The position numbers and the translations under genes were made by a program. This document shows, one piece after another, positions 36,029-44,404 of a stretch of 64,000 nt of DNA (position 1 is its first letter; every line of letters starts with the position of its first letter). The notes beneath the pieces are model-generated. The model ran no database searches. It saw only the letters and a list, made by a program, of their open reading frames with translations, and was not told where the DNA came from. Origin of the DNA: Nocardia thailandica NBRC 100428 (lineage in GTDB: Bacteria > Actinomycetota > Actinomycetes > Mycobacteriales > Mycobacteriaceae); assembly GCF_000308795.1 (NCBI RefSeq), contig NZ_BAGK01000312.1:1-64000 (forward strand), read 5' to 3'.

Positions 36029-36112
36029 CGGTTCGTGCTGGACAACCCCACCGATCGGCTGGTCTCCTGGCATCCATCGACACCGAGAACCAACGAACCG
36101 GGAGACACGACA

Positions 36113-36358
36113 GTGACCACCAAGCACCGCGCAGGCCGAGTGCCGGTCGCGACGACCAACGAATACGCCACCCCCGATGAACTTTCCGCTCGGTGGTCCG
36201 TGCCGCTGGACAGCCTCGCGCACCAGCGCTACAGCGGCACCGGGCCGAAGTTCCTCAAGATCGGCCGTCGGGTTCGGTACCGCTGGGCCGACATTCTCGA
36301 ATACGAGTCCCGAAACACGTTCGACCGCACCGACGCGGTTGCGGACGCCAGCGCGTAG
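36113..36358 (+). CDS. AlpA/excisionase-like HTH protein (81 aa)
   Basis: GTG 36113 follows CCGGGAGACACG. The winged-HTH pattern is ATPDELSARWSVPLDSLAHQ, then YSGTGPKFLKIGRRVRYRWA and DILEYESRNTF, typical of AlpA/MerR-like excisionases that select a DNA-bend site by GP.F.KIG..VRY. It is the first gene of the rightward transcript and likely serves as recombination directionality factor or early activator. Confidence 0.8.
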   Translation: MTTKHRAGRVPVATTNEYATPDELSARWSVPLDSLAHQRYSGTGPKFLKIGRRVRYRWADILEYESRNTFDRTDAVADASA

Positions 36359-36428
36359 TACCCCCATCCAAGGACCACAAGAGCGCGAGTGCCGTTGGTG
36401 CTCAACAACTTTTGAAAGGTCCTATCGA

Positions 36429-36575
36429 ATGTCCGAACCGAGAAACACCCCGCCCGCCCCGACCCGCCGAGCCGCGCCCTTGGCGATGCTCGCGCCATCT
36501 CACCCCGCTCTGTGGGGTTGTGTCGCCGTCGCGTGCAACCTCGCCGCCCTGGCCTTGGTGATCGGGGGCCGGTGA
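36429..36575 (+). CDS. Small membrane protein (48 aa)
   Basis: ATG 36429 follows GAAAGGTCC. MSEPRNTPPAPTRRAAPLAM precedes one membrane helix (LWGCVAVACNLAALALVIGG). The stop overlaps the next start (TGATG). Function unknown. Confidence 0.6.
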   Translation: MSEPRNTPPAPTRRAAPLAMLAPSHPALWGCVAVACNLAALALVIGGR

Positions 36576-36910
36576 TGTGGCACGTCATCGAGTCCGACCC
36601 GCTCCCGCGCCCGCCGCGACCCGGCGAGCTGTCCGCCCTGCTCGTCGGCCGTCTCCAGCGCCGCGACCGGCGGTCGGCATGGTCGCGCTCGCGGCGCATC
36701 GCCCGCGAGTTGTCCGAGGCCGTCGGGCTACACGACCGCGAGCGCGAACGCCTGCACAAGCACTACCGGCGCGAGCTGGAGCGCCGCCGCGAGGTCGCCG
36801 AGTGGCTAGCCGCCGACATCGCCCGGCGGGACGTGCTTCCGGCCGCGTGGTGGGCGATCGCGCCGACCGCGACCGCCGAACGGCACCGCACCCGAACCGC
36901 TTTCGGGTGA
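36575..36910 (+). CDS. Basic helical protein (111 aa)
   Basis: ATG 36575 shares its A with the previous stop. The middle is strongly charged and helical (SRRIARELSEAVGLHDRERE, RLHKHYRRELERRREVAEWL), predicting a coiled coil or DNA-binding helix. No family recognised. It overlaps the next gene by GTGA. Confidence 0.65.
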   Translation: MWHVIESDPLPRPPRPGELSALLVGRLQRRDRRSAWSRSRRIARELSEAVGLHDRERERLHKHYRRELERRREVAEWLAADIARRDVLPAAWWAIAPTATAERHRTRTAFG

Positions 36911-37062
36911 CCGGCCACCCCGCCGGTACGCGCCACCGGCGAGCGCAGGCCGCCGCGCACCGGCTCGCCGTCGCGGGCTATCCGACCCCGGTCCCGTGCG
37001 CCTGCCCGGAGCACCGGACTACCACCGAATTCACCCACACCACCGAAACGAGGACACAGTGA
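36907..37062 (+). CDS. Tiny protein with Cys-rich end (51 aa)
   Basis: GTG 36907 overlaps the previous stop, and its own stop overlaps the next start, both as GTGA. The product contains a possible partial zinc site (YPTPVPCACPEHRTTTEF). Too short for assignment; the double overlap is the main support. Confidence 0.5.
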   Translation: MTGHPAGTRHRRAQAAAHRLAVAGYPTPVPCACPEHRTTTEFTHTTETRTQ

Positions 37063-37310
37063 GCCTTGCAATCCAGATGAACGACGTCACCGCCGTACTA
37101 CTGGCCGACGGCTGGCACGACGTCGCCGAAAAGTCTTTCGGCACCGACTCTTACGAGTACCTGGACGGCGACTACCTCGCCGTCGGTGGCGGCGCGGTCG
37201 CCGGGGTACCGAGTACCGGTTTCGAGTTCCAGACCCCGGACGGCGACCGCATCGCCGGGCCACTCACGGCCCTACTCGCCGTCAAGCACACGGCACAGAC
37301 CCGCCGCTGA
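37059..37310 (+). CDS. Small acidic protein (83 aa)
   Basis: GTG 37059 follows ACGAGGAC. VSLAIQMNDVTAVLLADGWH, SYEYLDGDYLAVGGGAVAGV, GFEFQTPDGDRIAGPLTALL reads as a compact beta-rich domain. Similar small proteins accompany actinophage and actinobacterial island replication genes, but I do not assign a function. Confidence 0.6.
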   Translation: MSLAIQMNDVTAVLLADGWHDVAEKSFGTDSYEYLDGDYLAVGGGAVAGVPSTGFEFQTPDGDRIAGPLTALLAVKHTAQTRR

Positions 37311-37342
37311 CCAACAACACCACCACCCGAATCGAGGACGAA

Positions 37343-38158
37343 ATGAACCCCGACATCATCGATTACGACTACACCGCACCGGCCGGACCGCGCCGCAACG
37401 ATGCCGCGTACACCGACGGCCGTACGCACCGCAGCAAGACCAACCTCACGGCCGCCCTGGAGGTCCCCGCCGCGCGCGAGCGGTGGCGGGAAGAAGGCGA
37501 GCGGGTCCGGCTGGCCTTCTCCAAGGTCCGGGACAGCTTGAACAACGCCGTCACCGAGGACACCACCACCGTGGACATGGTGCTGGCCGCCGCGCTCGAC
37601 CAGGCCGCGCGTAAGGAGCGGGTCGCGGACGACTTGCTGTCCCGCGTCGTCGACGCGCAGGAACGCAGCGGACGGGCCGCCGTGGCACGGGTGGCGCTGG
37701 CGACCCTGGACAGAATGCACGCCGGGGAGCTGGGACAGCGGTTCGCCGAGATCGCCGACGAGATGCGCGCGGCCGTCGCCGACGAGATCGCCGCCGTACT
37801 CGCCGACGCGGTCCGGCTCGCGCAGGCCCTCGACGGCATCGGCACCGCCGAGGCCGCCATGTCGGCGAACAAGTCGGCCGAATGGCTGGAGCGGGCCGCG
37901 CTGGCGGATCGGTGGATGGCGTGCCAGCGCTCGCGGGTGTGGCTGGAGCGCGCGACCCGCGACGGTTTCGAGGCCCTGCCGGGGACGGACCGGATCGACC
38001 GCTTCCGCAACGGCTCGGCCGGTATCGCGGTCGGCGGCGAGGTCTGGCGCAACCAGTTCGCCGACCACCACACCCGAGACACCGACGACGCGGCCGGGGT
38101 CCTGTCCTGGTACGTCGCCGAGATCAACGACGGCGAGCACCCCGAGGCGCTCGTCTGA
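37343..38158 (+). CDS. Helical protein of unknown function (271 aa)
   Basis: ATG 37343 follows CGAGGACGAA. After a short polar start (MNPDIIDYDYTAPAGPRRND) the protein is almost entirely alpha-helical with heptad-like stretches (RVRLAFSKVRDSLNNAVTED, IADEMRAAVADEIAAVLADA, AMSANKSAEWLERAALADRW). No catalytic motif, cysteine cluster or signal is visible. It sits in the early operon upstream of the primase, so a structural or regulatory role in replication is possible. Confidence 0.7.
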   Translation: MNPDIIDYDYTAPAGPRRNDAAYTDGRTHRSKTNLTAALEVPAARERWREEGERVRLAFSKVRDSLNNAVTEDTTTVDMVLAAALDQAARKERVADDLLSRVVDAQERSGRAAVARVALATLDRMHAGELGQRFAEIADEMRAAVADEIAAVLADAVRLAQALDGIGTAEAAMSANKSAEWLERAALADRWMACQRSRVWLERATRDGFEALPGTDRIDRFRNGSAGIAVGGEVWRNQFADHHTRDTDDAAGVLSWYVAEINDGEHPEALV

Positions 38159-38169
38159 CACCCCCAGCT

Positions 38170-38247
38170 CCCACACCAGGGGTTCCTACTTCGCGGTTGG
38201 CCCCTGGTGTGGGTCCCCAGCGGGGCGCGCTCACGGGCGCGCCCCGC
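38170..38247 (+). terminator. Two tandem strong hairpins
   Basis: The first stem pairs CCCACACCAGGGG (38170-38182) with CCCCTGGTGTGGG (38201-38213). The second pairs GCGGGGCGCGC (38220-38230) with GCGCGCCCCGC (38237-38247). Both are perfect. They lie in the 107-bp gap between two plus-strand genes, so they probably reduce read-through or protect mRNA ends. No T-run follows. Confidence 0.6.
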
Positions 38248-38265
38248 TCCGAGAACGGAGACGAC

Positions 38266-38658
38266 ATGTCAGGCAACGGTTTCGATCGGTATCTCACCGA
38301 CGACCACAAGACCACCCACCGCAGCGAGGACGCCGCGCAGCGGCGCGCGCGTATCCGCGAGGCCATCGCCGCCGGGACGGCGGAGTACGACCGTGACGGT
38401 CAGGTGCTCGACCCGGCGGGCACCGAGCGCGGCACCCCGAGGCCCCGGCGCGACACCGGGGAGGGCCGGACCGAGGACACCCCGCCGAGTACGCGGCGGC
38501 TCACCGCCGACGGCTCGCACCAGGGCGAGCAGACGAACCCGAACGGGTTCGGCAAGCACATCTCCGGTGACGCACCGGCCGGACCGAGCGACGCGGCGCA
38601 GCGCGAGGCCGACAGCCCCACGGCCGGACGCGGGTTCGGCCGATTCCTGCGGAACTGA
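38266..38658 (+). CDS. Disordered protein with three GFxxxL repeats (130 aa)
   Basis: ATG 38266 follows GAGAACGGAGACGAC, nearly the same leader as the primase gene. The sequence is polar and low in hydrophobics, but a short motif recurs three times: GNGFDRYLTDDH at the N-terminus, NGFGKHISGD in the middle and GRGFGRFLRN at the end. Repeated short motifs on a disordered chain suggest multivalent binding to one partner, for instance the adjacent primase-helicase. No known family. Confidence 0.7.
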   Translation: MSGNGFDRYLTDDHKTTHRSEDAAQRRARIREAIAAGTAEYDRDGQVLDPAGTERGTPRPRRDTGEGRTEDTPPSTRRLTADGSHQGEQTNPNGFGKHISGDAPAGPSDAAQREADSPTAGRGFGRFLRN

Positions 38659-38764
38659 GCGGGTCGCCACCCGCGACGGGTCGACGTCCCATCCAAGGCC
38701 GCCCACCGCAGCAGCGAGGCACCCGAGCCCGGCACCCGACCCCCGCGCAGAGAAACGAGACGAC

Positions 38765-41356
38765 ATGTCCGCGTCACAGAAGAAGGCCCCGACCGCTACC
38801 GGGAGAGGAGCGGTCGGGGCCACCGAGAAAGGCCGCCCGCCAATGACGACTTTCAGCCCTGAGCTTACCAGTCGCGAGGTCGCCGAGACCTACGCCGACA
38901 ACGGCTGGAGCCCCTTCCCGCTCCCCGCTGGGAAGAAGTTCCCACCGCCCGACGGGACCACCGGCCACGTGCCGGACGTCGACCCGGACACCGCGCTGGC
39001 GCTGTTCGACGAGGACGCCGACACGAATATCGGTCTACGGCTCGGCGGCGACGTGATCGGTATCGACGTCGACCAGTACGGCGACAAGCGGGGCGCGGAC
39101 AACCTCGCCGCCCTGGTCGCCCGGCTCGGCCCGCTCCCCGACACCTACCGCTCCACTCGCCGGGGTGCCGACAACCCGTCGGGCATCCGCTTCTACCGCG
39201 TGCCGACCGGCCGTCGGTGGAAGGGAAAAGCGGGGGACGGTATCGACGTCATTCAGCGGACCCACCGCTACGCGGCCGTCTGGCCTTCGCGGGTCGACGG
39301 CGGGACCTATCAGTGGTTCGGGCCGAACGGTGCTGTGCTGCACGGCGTCCCGAAGGTCTCGGCCCTGCCGGTGCTCCCCGCCGCGTGGGTCGCCCACCTC
39401 ACCCGAGGCGCGGCCACCCCGGACCGGTCGACCCCGCGCGAGCTCGACAGTGACCCGCGCGGGTGGCTCGCCGAGAACGTTCCCGGCTACGCCGACGAGA
39501 TGTCGCCGGAACTGGCACGGTTCACCGACCCCGAGCGCCTCGCCGCCCAGATGTCCGGCAACGGGCACGACGGCTTGCTGTCGGCGACGAAACATGTTGT
39601 GCGCCTCGCGGTTGAGGGCCGCGCCGGACTCGGGACCGCGCTCGACGCCGTCGAAACCGCATTCCGCGGGGAGGTCACCGGACGCCGGTCGGACGATGTC
39701 GACGGCGAGGTGTTCCGCGTGATCGCCGGAGAGGTCGCGCAAGTCCGGGACGAACTCGCCGCCGGTGCATTGGTGCTCGCGACCCGCGCGAGCTACCGCG
39801 ACCAGGACGCCCACCAGGACACCCGCGCCGTACTGGCGCAGCTACGGCGCGCGCTCGACAGCGGCACCATGGAGGTAGACGCCGAGCAGTTCTCGCAAAG
39901 CGACAGCGGCAACGCCGAAATGTTCCTGTCGTCCTACGACGGCCGCATGGTCGTACTCACCGACCGCGCGGCCTTCCGCTACTGGAACGGTGAGCGGTGG
40001 GTCACCTACGAACAGGACGGTGTCACCACCGAGATTTGGCGGGCAGGGGTCGCCGAGCCGCTCGAACGGGCCGCGCTGGTATGGGACCGGCGGGCCGATG
40101 AACTCGAACGCGCCGGAGATCAGGCCGCCGCGAAGGACGCCCGGCGGTGTGCCGCCGAGCGCCGCAAGCGGGCCGACGCATCCCAGAACCGACGCCAATA
40201 CCGCGACGGGCTCGCGCAGGCCCGGAACGTAGACGGCTACCAACAACCCTCGACGAGGTGGGACAACTCGCCGCTGTTGGGAGCGGGTCCCGCTGTGGTC
40301 GACCCGGCACGCTACACCGAAACCAGCGACGCCGCCGACCTTGTCCGACCCGCTCGGCGAGCCGACTTCGTCTCTCGCTCTATCGGTTTCGAGTTCGAGC
40401 CTGACGCGCACGGCCCCTACGTAGACAAGTTCCTTGCGCTATTCCTGCCCGACGAGGTTCTACGGGCCGACGTGTTCCGGGTGCTCGGCGCGGCGGCGCT
40501 GTCCGTCGGTAACCCGCTCGGCAAGTTGATCGTCCTGCGCGGCGCACCGTCCACCGGCAAGAGCACCACACTGGACCTACTCGCCGCCTCGCTCGGCGAA
40601 TACGCGGGCACCGTGTCGTCTGCGGTGTTCCGGGCACCGACCCACGACAACGCCTCGCCGGAACTGGCGAACGCGCTGGACTGGCGACTGGTCACCCTGT
40701 CCGAGTCCTCGCGCCGTGACCACCTACACGCCGACGTCGTGAAGCGGCTTACCGGCGGGCTCGACCAGATCAGCGTCCGGCGGCTGTACTCGAACGACGT
40801 CGTGACCAAGGTTCCGGCGTTCGCGCCGATCATGGCGACGAACGCCATGCCGACCATCCGCGACGCCGACCAGGCGGTGAAAAAGCGGCTGTTGGTCCTG
40901 CCGTTCGACGTTCAACACCTCGACGGCCCGCTACAGGGCTATCCCGTCACCAATGCCGACCGATCGCACATGCTGCGCATGTTGATCAACGGCTACGCCG
41001 ATCACGCACGGCGCGGCCTGTCCGACCTACACCCCGCGATCGGCGCGGCCACCGCCGAGGCGTTCGCGGACACCTCCCCGTTCCAGAAGTGGTGTGCCGA
41101 GTGTCTGGTGAGGGCCGGGGACCTCGCGCCAGGGTCGCGCGTGGGCTCGGCGGACGCCTGGGAGATGTTCGCGCGCTGGCAGGACGCCGAGCGGATGAAC
41201 GGCACCGAGCGGATCACCCGAGGCGAGTTCCTGTCGGCGATGCGCGACGCCTACGGCCCCGCCGACACCGTCGCCAAGATCAAGCAACCAACAGGGAAAT
41301 GGAGGACGGCCCGCGTATATGCGGGCGTCCGCTGGCGCACAGACCCGCGCGCCTAG
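38765..41356 (+). CDS. PrimPol plus SF3 helicase replication protein, P4-alpha-like (863 aa)
   Basis: Replication protein of the island. The primase-polymerase domain covers about residues 30-220, with the Asp-x-Asp motif in VIGIDVDQYG and the YRSTRRGADNPSGIRFYRVP segment. The C-terminal D5/SF3 helicase has Walker A LRGAPSTGKSTTLD (about residues 595-608), Walker B-like WRLVTLSES, the segment KRLTGGLDQISVRRLYSND and sensor region IMATNAMP. ATG 38765 is chosen for its leader AGAAACGAGACGAC; ATG 38843 (MTTFSPELTSRE) is a possible alternative. Enzymes of this type prime and unwind their own origin, which matches the iteron region downstream. Confidence 0.88.
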   Translation: MSASQKKAPTATGRGAVGATEKGRPPMTTFSPELTSREVAETYADNGWSPFPLPAGKKFPPPDGTTGHVPDVDPDTALALFDEDADTNIGLRLGGDVIGIDVDQYGDKRGADNLAALVARLGPLPDTYRSTRRGADNPSGIRFYRVPTGRRWKGKAGDGIDVIQRTHRYAAVWPSRVDGGTYQWFGPNGAVLHGVPKVSALPVLPAAWVAHLTRGAATPDRSTPRELDSDPRGWLAENVPGYADEMSPELARFTDPERLAAQMSGNGHDGLLSATKHVVRLAVEGRAGLGTALDAVETAFRGEVTGRRSDDVDGEVFRVIAGEVAQVRDELAAGALVLATRASYRDQDAHQDTRAVLAQLRRALDSGTMEVDAEQFSQSDSGNAEMFLSSYDGRMVVLTDRAAFRYWNGERWVTYEQDGVTTEIWRAGVAEPLERAALVWDRRADELERAGDQAAAKDARRCAAERRKRADASQNRRQYRDGLAQARNVDGYQQPSTRWDNSPLLGAGPAVVDPARYTETSDAADLVRPARRADFVSRSIGFEFEPDAHGPYVDKFLALFLPDEVLRADVFRVLGAAALSVGNPLGKLIVLRGAPSTGKSTTLDLLAASLGEYAGTVSSAVFRAPTHDNASPELANALDWRLVTLSESSRRDHLHADVVKRLTGGLDQISVRRLYSNDVVTKVPAFAPIMATNAMPTIRDADQAVKKRLLVLPFDVQHLDGPLQGYPVTNADRSHMLRMLINGYADHARRGLSDLHPAIGAATAEAFADTSPFQKWCAECLVRAGDLAPGSRVGSADAWEMFARWQDAERMNGTERITRGEFLSAMRDAYGPADTVAKIKQPTGKWRTARVYAGVRWRTDPRA
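38785..38821 (+). promoter_or_regulatory. Hairpin in the primase 5' coding region
   Basis: GGCCCCGACCGCT and AGCGGTCGGGGCC form a perfect 13-bp stem with an 11-nt loop between the two possible primase start codons (38765 and 38843). It could gate which start is used or slow early elongation. If translation starts at 38843 it could instead be a terminator or attenuator for the leader. Confidence 0.45.
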
Positions 41357-41420
41357 AACACGACCGACACCCCGGCGGCCGGATGGGCCCCGCCGGGCTC
41401 AAGAGAGAGACAACCACCAA

Positions 41421-41894
41421 ATGACCGCCTCCCAGATGTTCACCACCGAACACGCCACTCCCACCGAATTGCGGAACCTGGCGGCCGACGCCGTGCCGAT
41501 CGACGCGACCCGGTACGGCAGCGGCAAGAACGACACCGCCGAGATATTCCTAGCGAGCTACGGCGGGCGCGTCGTCGGCGTCCCGCAGCGCCACGAATTC
41601 GCGGTGTGGACCGGCCACCGCTGGGCTGCCGTCGACCTTGTCCACGTCGCCGGTTCCTTGTGGCGCAAGGGTGTCTGTGATCCGCTGCGAAACGCCGCCG
41701 ACCGCCTCGACGCCGAGGCCGACCAGTTGGAGCGGGCAGGATTCGAGGAGACCGCCGAGGAGACGCGCAAGCGCGCGACCGAATACCGGCGGCGCGCGCT
41801 CGCGGCGGGCAACCTACCCGCGATTACGGCCGCGCTGCGCTACGCCCTGACCATCCGGCAAGCCCCGCCCACTGGCCCCGAGCCCGAGCCGTAG
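41421..41894 (+). CDS. Stand-alone copy of the primase-helicase linker domain (157 aa)
   Basis: The protein aligns along its length with residues about 370-480 of the upstream primase-helicase. Compare AEIFLASYGGRVVGVPQRHE with AEMFLSSYDGRMVVLTDRAA, AVWTGHRWAAVD with RYWNGERWVTYE, and ADQLERAGFEETAEETRKRA with ADELERAGDQAAAKDARRCA. It lacks both catalytic domains. It follows the helicase gene by 64 bp with an AGAGAGA leader. It may bind or compete within the helicase hexamer and so control replication. Confidence 0.75.
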   Translation: MTASQMFTTEHATPTELRNLAADAVPIDATRYGSGKNDTAEIFLASYGGRVVGVPQRHEFAVWTGHRWAAVDLVHVAGSLWRKGVCDPLRNAADRLDAEADQLERAGFEETAEETRKRATEYRRRALAAGNLPAITAALRYALTIRQAPPTGPEPEP

Positions 41895-41920
41895 GCGTAG
41901 CCGTAGGCGTAGGCGTAGCC
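41891..41920. repeat. Hexanucleotide tandem repeat
   Basis: Five hexamers, GTAGGC or GTAGCC, run from 41891 to 41920 and include the stop codon of the preceding gene. Slippage here would change the 3' end of that gene. No function is known. Confidence 0.6.
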
Positions 41921-41980
41921 GACGAGCACCCCGGACCCGCTACGGGCCGGGGTGTTCTGCTGTCCGAGCACGGGACCCGG

Positions 41981-42184
41981 CTACGTGAGCGGGTACCCGT
42001 CCCGCGAGTACTTGCATTCGACCGAACCGAGATTGAGCGGGTCGCCGAGCGTCTGGCGCTTCTTGTACATCTGTTGGTGCTGCTGGCACAGCGGGACGCC
42101 GAGCACCGTACTGGAGTGCTGGGGGTACGGGCACCCGTCGAGCTGACACATGGTCGCGGGTAGGCGTTTCAACGGTTCGCGCAT
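41981..42184 (-). CDS. Small zinc-finger/HNH-like protein (67 aa)
   Basis: ATG 42184 has CCGGAG eight bases upstream. The motif CQLDGCPYPQHSSTVLGVPL then CQQHQQMYKKRQTLG fits the CxxxGC..-C..H zinc pattern of small phage finger proteins, some of which are HNH nuclease halves. It lacks an obvious second HNH half. It is on the opposite strand to its neighbours and borders the origin-like region, so it may be an origin-binding regulator. Confidence 0.55.
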   Translation of the reverse strand: MREPLKRLPATMCQLDGCPYPQHSSTVLGVPLCQQHQQMYKKRQTLGDPLNLGSVECKYSRDGYPLT

Positions 42185-42459
42185 CGCTGTCACTCCGGTG
42201 TCGGTGGTCTCGGCGCGCTCGCGCCGGGGAGGTCGATTGTCCCGCAGCGCGCGGGGTACCGGGGGCGAGTCGACGGGCGGCCGAGAGGTGGCGTGAGACT
42301 GCGCACCACTGGCGCGAGCACCGGGACGGGGTAGGGGTCCGCTCACGGGCCCGTGTCCACGGTGGCCGGACAGGGGTAGGGGTCCCACTGGCGGGAGTCG
42401 GTCGGCGCGGCGGTGGCTCGGCGGGAGGGGTCGCGGTGGGCAGGGGTCCGGGCAGGAAT

Positions 42460-42771
42460 GTAACCACCACGGGCAAACGTAACCACGTCTGACCTGCACA
42501 AACGCCAGCATTGCCACAAACGTGGCAACGACGTAACCACCTTTGTAACCACAATAAGCGCAGGTCAGACCACTTTTTTCTACGTTTCTACGCTTTCTAC
42601 GTGTGATAGCCAGCGGTCCCCTACGGCAGTGGGGGACCTATGCGACCGGGCCGGAGATGAGTTGTATATGGACTTTCACTGTGTAGAAAACGTAGAAACG
42701 TAGAAGAACCACTTACTACCTGCGGAGATAGTGGTTACAAACTGTTCTACAAAGTGGTTACAAATGGTTAC
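42460..42771. other. Origin-like region with iterons and nested palindromes
   Basis: This gene-free region is markedly A/T-richer than its flanks. GTAACCAC occurs four times (42460, 42479, 42533, 42545) and its reverse GTGGTTAC twice (42731, 42754), with a near copy at 42764. TTTCTACG occurs three times (42577, 42585, 42594) and its reverse CGTAGAA twice (42691, 42699). At its left side GTCTGACCTGC (42487) pairs with GCAGGTCAGAC (42560) around TTGCCAC-AAAC-GTGGCAA (42511-42528). The arrangement is a replication origin type, close to the encoded PrimPol-helicase. Confidence 0.75.
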
Positions 42772-42780
42772 GTTTTTGCC

Positions 42781-43574
42781 CGATCGGTGAGCCGGGACCG
42801 ACCCCGAGCGGGTCGCGGGTGGGTGGCCGGGTGGTAGTCGTCGTGTCGATGGCGTCCGAGTCGGCGGGATGGTCGACGTCGGCGAGGTGGTCGGGCCGCT
42901 GTGCGCGCCGGAGAGTCACCAGCGGGAGCGGGACGAACAGCGGCGAGACCGGACGACGGACGCGCGCCAGCGAGGCGACCAGGGGTCACCACGGCACACC
43001 AGACGAGGGCCGACCGGGCACCGCCGAGACGGGCCGGAAGGGGTAGGGGTGGGAGGTCCCCCGGTATGCTCGACAGGGGCGCAGCCGCGTACTGCCGGCC
43101 GGGACGGCCCTCGGTCGTATCGCATGGAATATCCAGCCAAAATAGCCTCTGACCTGCGGTTTTATGCCCCGCGGCTTCGTCTCCCGCCACTCCCCGGCCG
43201 CGCCGGGACCGCCTCGCGCCGTGGGGAGTTCGCCGCGTCCGACAACCGCGAACAGGGCACCGCCCGCCAGCGGGTCGCGCCAGACGCCACCGACGGCCAC
43301 AACTCGCACCGGGCACCCCGGCGACCGAGGAACGTGCCCACGGCCGCACCGTCGACACCAGGGCCGCGCAGCACCCACCACCGGCCGCACCCCGGCAAGC
43401 GCCACCACCTCGCCGCCGCGAGCGGGGGCCGCCGCGAGCGGGTCGCGCACCCCGGCGGGTCCGTCGCCGACCACCACCGCCCCGGCGACCACCGGGCACT
43501 TTTGACACGGCGTGCGATCCTGGAGACATACCCGAACCCGGTAGGGGTAAATAGCGAGAAGAGCGAGCACGGAC
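42781..43574. promoter_or_regulatory. Gene-free stretch with promoter for the terminase operon
   Basis: About 790 bp of very high GC between the origin-like region and the terminase gene. Long open frames exist on both strands, but all are low-complexity and lack starts, so no gene is called. TTGACA at 43502-43507, a 17-bp spacer and GACATA at 43525-43530 could form a promoter for the rightward late operon. A packaging (cos/pac) site could also lie here, next to the small terminase gene. Confidence 0.4.
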
Positions 43575-44015
43575 ATGGCGAACACGAGGAAGCGGGGCCG
43601 GACCACCGGCGGCGGCGAGCTGGCAAAGTTCTACGCCGACAAGGCGGCCGAGGCGGGCGTTCTCCTGGACCCCGACGACGAGGTACTGATTACGCAGGCC
43701 GCCGAGACACTCGACCTGATCGACGAGCTACAGGCCAACCTGGACGCGAACGGCGTCATGCTGTTGACGGCGGCCGGTACCCCCAAGGTGAACCCGGCGA
43801 GCGTGGAAATCCGCCAACAGCGGCTATCGCTCGCGCGCCTGACGGTGTTGATCGACCGCCGGATACGCGAGGCCGTTGGCGGTGGCGGGATGCTGCACGG
43901 CGGACAACCCGGACCGCGCGGGGTCTACGGCGGTACCAGCGGGGACGGTTCGCCGAACAGCGGTCGCAACGCGGCGGCGGCGCAGCGGCGCGGCCGGGGC
44001 AAGGTGGCGCGGTAA
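43575..44015 (+). CDS. Phage terminase small subunit, P27-like (146 aa)
   Basis: After a basic start (MANTRKRGRTTGGGELAKFY) the helical core DDEVLITQAAETLDLIDELQ, ANLDANGVMLLTAAGTPKVN and PASVEIRQQRLSLARLTVLI matches the P27-type small terminase pattern (helix, LT..G..K.NP, E.R......L..L...LGL). The Gly-rich tail is untypically long. It recognises the packaging site for a large subunit, which is not encoded here. In satellites a private small subunit redirects packaging of a helper phage to the island genome. Confidence 0.7.
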   Translation: MANTRKRGRTTGGGELAKFYADKAAEAGVLLDPDDEVLITQAAETLDLIDELQANLDANGVMLLTAAGTPKVNPASVEIRQQRLSLARLTVLIDRRIREAVGGGGMLHGGQPGPRGVYGGTSGDGSPNSGRNAAAAQRRGRGKVAR

Positions 44016-44404
44016 TGGCACGGCTCGCACCGGTCACCGGCCCCGCGAACACCGCCGCGCGCCGCCCCGGCGCGCTCACGTTCGCCGACGTCCCGAAGCG
44101 CCTGCGGCCGTCGGCGTTCCGGCGCTGGCTCGCCGACGTCCCCACCACCCCGCGCACCGACGACGAGCGGGACGCGGCCTACGGCGGGGATTGGCAGGCC
44201 AACCCGTTCACCCGGCACCCCGCGCCGCCGGACTCGGCGACATTGCCCCCGCCGTTCGCGCACTGGCGCGAGCAAGTCGCGAGCCAGCGCCACCACGACG
44301 CCTATATCGGGTGGCTCGCCGACAACGGGCTGACCTCCCCGGCCGGGGTCGCGCCTCGCGCGTGGCGCTGGTCGTCCTTGGTGGCGTGGGAGGCGGGCCG
44401 GTGA
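44015..44404 (+). CDS. Hypothetical late-operon protein (129 aa)
   Basis: ATG 44015 overlaps the terminase stop (TAATG). The sequence has a basic start and several Trp/Pro-rich turns (VPKRLRPSAFRRWLADVPTT, YGGDWQANPFTRHPAPPDSA, RWSSLVAWEAGR). No family recognised. The coupling suggests a packaging- or particle-related function. Confidence 0.65.
   Translation: MARLAPVTGPANTAARRPGALTFADVPKRLRPSAFRRWLADVPTTPRTDDERDAAYGGDWQANPFTRHPAPPDSATLPPPFAHWREQVASQRHHDAYIGWLADNGLTSPAGVAPRAWRWSSLVAWEAGR

Noticed and set aside
35765..36112. An N-terminal extension of the Xis-like protein
   Set aside because: The extension covers the operator region and has no ribosome site; GTG 36113 with GGGAGA upstream fits the family start.
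41891..41920. A short CRISPR-like or VNTR array
   Set aside because: The units are contiguous hexamers without spacers; it is a simple tandem repeat.
42869..44404. A 511-codon plus-strand open frame crossing the terminase gene
   Set aside because: Only its last 129 codons look like a real protein. The rest is low-complexity Arg/Gly/Pro sequence that reads through the true terminase gene in another frame.
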